From Alphaproteobacteria bacterium (GTDB lineage: Bacteria > Pseudomonadota > Alphaproteobacteria > SHVP01), in assembly GCA_040216735.1 (NCBI GenBank), contig JAVJOO010000002.1, positions 1,267,118-1,331,117 on the forward strand: 64,000 bases of DNA, written 5' to 3'. Below the pieces are notes generated by a model. It ran no database searches. It worked only from the letters and a program-made list of their open reading frames with translations, and was not told the origin of the DNA. The first letter of the stretch is position 1. The number at the start of each line of letters is the position of its first letter. A program made the position numbers and the translations under genes. Below are positions 61,915 through 64,000 of the stretch, one piece after another.

Positions 61915-62393
61915 TCGTCTTTATCCTTTACGAGCGAGTCGATGGCCGGGAAGATTTCAGTTTGACGCATTGCTTCGCCGATCACCATTGCTGCAGCCAC
62001 CGCAACGTTGAGCGAGCGCAGACCCGGGCTCATCGGGATACAGATGCGGTGGTCCGCTGCGGCATGCACCTCTTCCGGTGCGCCGCGGCTTTCGCTCCCG
62101 ACGACGATCCAATCGGTCGGCTCGAACGAGAACTGTGCGTATGAATGCTGCGCCTTGGTGGTGAGGAGCACCAGCCGTTGCGCTTGCCGAGCGCTCAGAA
62201 AGGCTTGCCATGATGTGTGCCGGGTGATCGCCGCCGCCGATGCATAGTCCATGGCGGCCCGCTTGAGATTGCGATCGCCGAACGGAAAGCCGCAGGGTTC
62301 GATGACATCGATCGGGAGCGCCAGACACGCCCCGAAGCGGATTAAGGTGCCCAGGTTCTGGGGGATATCGGGCTGATATAAGACAAGGCGCAC
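61911..62393 (-). CDS. trmL: tRNA (cytidine(34)-2'-O)-methyltransferase
   Basis: A 160-residue SPOUT methyltransferase. [20 protein letters not shown] (about residues 5-24), [15 protein letters not shown] (about 96-110) and [25 protein letters not shown] (about 118-142) are the knot motifs of TrmL. It methylates the wobble cytidine/uridine of tRNA-Leu. It overlaps hemF by four bases. Confidence 0.93.
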   Translation of the reverse strand: MRLVLYQPDIPQNLGTLIRFGACLALPIDVIEPCGFPFGDRNLKRAAMDYASAAAITRHTSWQAFLSARQAQRLVLLTTKAQHSYAQFSFEPTDWIVVGSESRGAPEEVHAAADHRICIPMSPGLRSLNVAVAAAMVIGEAMRQTEIFPAIDSLVKDKDE

Positions 62394-62543
62394 AGGGTTC
62401 CTTTTGCACCAAGCCCCTAGGGGCCGGGAGCCCGAATCTGTTGCACTGCGGCAACATGTCGCTGTTGCCGCTGATTGTGGACTTTATTTGGAATTGATGG
62501 AATAAAGGCGCGCACAAATCCTTGGTTTTAACGAGGTTGGTAG

Positions 62544-63086
62544 ATGGCGACGACGGCCCCACACCCGGGCGAAGAGGGAACCCGCCGCGACTTTATTTTC
62601 GTTGCCGCGGTATCGGCAACCGCAGTCGGCGCGGGGTTGGCCGTTTGGCCCTTCGTGAATTCGATGAATCCGTCCAAGGACGTCTTGGCTGAGGCGGTCG
62701 CCGAGGTTGATTTGGCGCCCATTGAAGAAGGACAACGGATCACGGTGTTCTGGCGGAAGAAGCCGGTCTTTATCGATCACCGAGCGCCCGCGAACATCGA
62801 AGCGGCGCAAAACGTTGCCTTGACCGACCTCAAAGATCCCCAAACCGATGCCGAAAGGGCGCAGCGCCCTGAATGGTTGGTTATGGTTGGGATTTGTACC
62901 CACCTGGGTTGCATTCCGGCTGGGCAACGGGTTGGGGATCGGCTGGGCGATTTCGGCGGTTGGTTCTGTCCGTGCCATGGATCGCACTACGATACCTCCG
63001 GACGAATCCGCAAAGGACCGGCACCCAAGAACCTTGAGGTTCCGCCTTACTCGTTCATTAACGACACGACAATCCAACTCGGATAG
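62544..63086 (+). CDS. petA: Cytochrome bc1 Rieske iron-sulfur subunit
   Basis: A 180-residue protein. A twin-Arg-like RRDFIF precedes one membrane helix (AAVSATAVGAGLAVWPFV, about residues 20-37). CTHLGC (about 117-122) and CPCHGSHYDTSG (about 139-150) bind the [2Fe-2S] cluster. The gene is divergent from trmL and 10 bases before petB. The 150-base upstream gap is a plausible promoter region but I cannot pick elements with confidence. Confidence 0.97.
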   Translation: MATTAPHPGEEGTRRDFIFVAAVSATAVGAGLAVWPFVNSMNPSKDVLAEAVAEVDLAPIEEGQRITVFWRKKPVFIDHRAPANIEAAQNVALTDLKDPQTDAERAQRPEWLVMVGICTHLGCIPAGQRVGDRLGDFGGWFCPCHGSHYDTSGRIRKGPAPKNLEVPPYSFINDTTIQLG

Positions 63087-63096
63087 GGGACGGTAG

Positions 63097-64000
63097 ATGG
63101 CCGGAGGACCTGCACGCCAGTACAACAACCGCCTGATTCGGTGGGTTGAGTATCGGATGCCCATTTTCAGCGCGGTCGAAGCGACGATCGGCCGCGACAT
63201 GCCCACACCGAAGAACCTCAACTATTGGTGGTCGCTCGGGTCGGTGCTGTTTTTGGCGCTCATTATTCAAATCGCGACCGGGATTTTCCTGGCAATGCAC
63301 TACATCCCGAACGGGGCCATGGCGTTCGACTCGGTCGAGCACATCATGCGCAACGTGAACAACGGGTGGCTGCTGCGCTACACCCACGCGAACGGCGCTT
63401 CGCTGTTCTTTGCCGCCGTTTATCTGCACATGCTGAGGGGCATGTACTACGGCTCTTACAAGGCACCCCGTGAGCTACTGTGGATCATCGGTGTTGTCAT
63501 ACTCGTTGTCATGATGGCGACGGCGTTCATGGGATACGTGTTGCCCTGGGGCCAGATGAGCTTCTGGGCCGCCACCGTGATCACCAATCTCTTCTCGGCG
63601 ATCCCATGGATCGGCGAGGGGATCACCACATGGTTGTGGGGCGGGTTCGCTGTCGATAGCCCGACGCTGCAACGCTTCTACAGCCTGCACTACCTGTTAC
63701 CGTTCCTGATCCTTGGGCTCTCGCTCATGCACGTTTGGGCGTTGCACGTGCACGGCCCGTCGAACCCGGTAGGGATCTCAGCGCGTAGTAAGCAAGACAC
63801 GGTGCCGTATCACCCGTACTACACGTCCAAGTACATGTCGGTAATTGGCATAGCGCTGATCATCCTGGCGTTCCTGGTGTTCTATCAGCCGAACTTCTTG
63901 TCCCATGCGGACAACTTCAAGCCGGCCGACCCGCTCCAGACACCGCCCAATATCGTTCCGGAATGGTACTTCCTGCCGTTCTACGCGATTTTGCGCTCCG
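63097..64000 (+). CDS. petB: Cytochrome b subunit of cytochrome bc1 (3' end outside window)
   Basis: The open frame runs from ATG 63097 off the end of the window, about 301 residues visible. [28 protein letters not shown], the paired His residues in [21 protein letters not shown] and [24 protein letters not shown] bind the two hemes, and the quinol-site PEWY appears at about residue 290. It shares the operon with petA. The stop codon and any following petC lie beyond the window. Confidence 0.97.
   Translation, partial: MAGGPARQYNNRLIRWVEYRMPIFSAVEATIGRDMPTPKNLNYWWSLGSVLFLALIIQIATGIFLAMHYIPNGAMAFDSVEHIMRNVNNGWLLRYTHANGASLFFAAVYLHMLRGMYYGSYKAPRELLWIIGVVILVVMMATAFMGYVLPWGQMSFWAATVITNLFSAIPWIGEGITTWLWGGFAVDSPTLQRFYSLHYLLPFLILGLSLMHVWALHVHGPSNPVGISARSKQDTVPYHPYYTSKYMSVIGIALIILAFLVFYQPNFLSHADNFKPADPLQTPPNIVPEWYFLPFYAILRS

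Overview
The window looks like the chromosome of a free-living, GC-rich alphaproteobacterium, probably Rhodospirillales-like. The evidence is the right-hand housekeeping block: moxR / DUF58 / DUF4159, DUF1285-NUDIX-DUF6111-CCA transferase, hemF-trmL and petA-petB are arrangements familiar from that class. No insertion sequence, integrase, phage gene or CRISPR array was seen. The DNA is visibly less GC-rich on the left (about 1-41 kb) than on the right (beyond about 41.4 kb), so the left part reads as a variable surface-glycan locus next to a conserved backbone.

Left part, 1-31.8 kb: a long, tightly packed surface polysaccharide locus. 1-4.4 kb holds a DUF4910 aminopeptidase-like protein (5' end outside the window), a FemAB/GNAT-type transferase, a formyltransferase and a GT-B-like protein. 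4.5-9.4 kb is a nonulosonate-type module: PseB-like dehydratase, RmlD-like reductase, NeuB/PseI-type synthase, GT2, SpsF-type cytidylyltransferase and a pseudaminate-associated methylase, mostly joined by ATGA/GTGA-type overlaps. 9.5-20.4 kb has a PglK/MsbA-like ABC exporter, a divergent asparagine-synthetase homologue, several GT4 glycosyltransferases and two FkbM methyltransferases. 20.4-31.8 kb has ManC (GDP-mannose), a GT39 membrane glycosyltransferase, a GT2-methyltransferase fusion, Gmd, a flippase-like membrane protein, a methyltransferase, a Wzy/WaaL-type polymerase/ligase and a second asparagine synthetase.

32-41.4 kb: gmhA, then a second SpsF module (SpsF, Gfo/Idh oxidoreductase, DegT aminotransferase, GT-B-like protein), a convergent MBOAT + SGNH acylation pair, an SDR epimerase and a small in-frame, internally deleted gmhA relic that is coupled by overlapping stop/start codons to both neighbours. 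Then come waaA (Kdo transferase) and a WecA-like initiating transferase. At 43.7-44.9 kb, on the opposite strand, lies a two-gene regulatory unit: an EPS-type winged-helix regulator with an extra Rossmann-like domain, and a NusG/RfaH-like protein. Two near-identical 15-bp palindromes lie just upstream of it.

Right part, 45-64 kb: cytosolic hybrid histidine kinase, tRNA-Gln(UUG), DUF350 protein, trypsin-like protease, glutathionyl-hydroquinone reductase, GNAT, the MoxR/DUF58/DUF4159/VWA-like membrane operon, DUF1285-NUDIX-DUF6111-CCA, two tandem paralogous 181-residue secreted proteins, hemF, trmL, petA and the first part of petB (runs off the end).

Taken together the left side can plausibly activate, modify, assemble, flip and polymerise an unusual acidic, amidated or acylated glycan. 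The right-hand regulator pair is the obvious candidate for controlling it. That link is inference from position and family; no ops/JUMPstart-like element was recognised.
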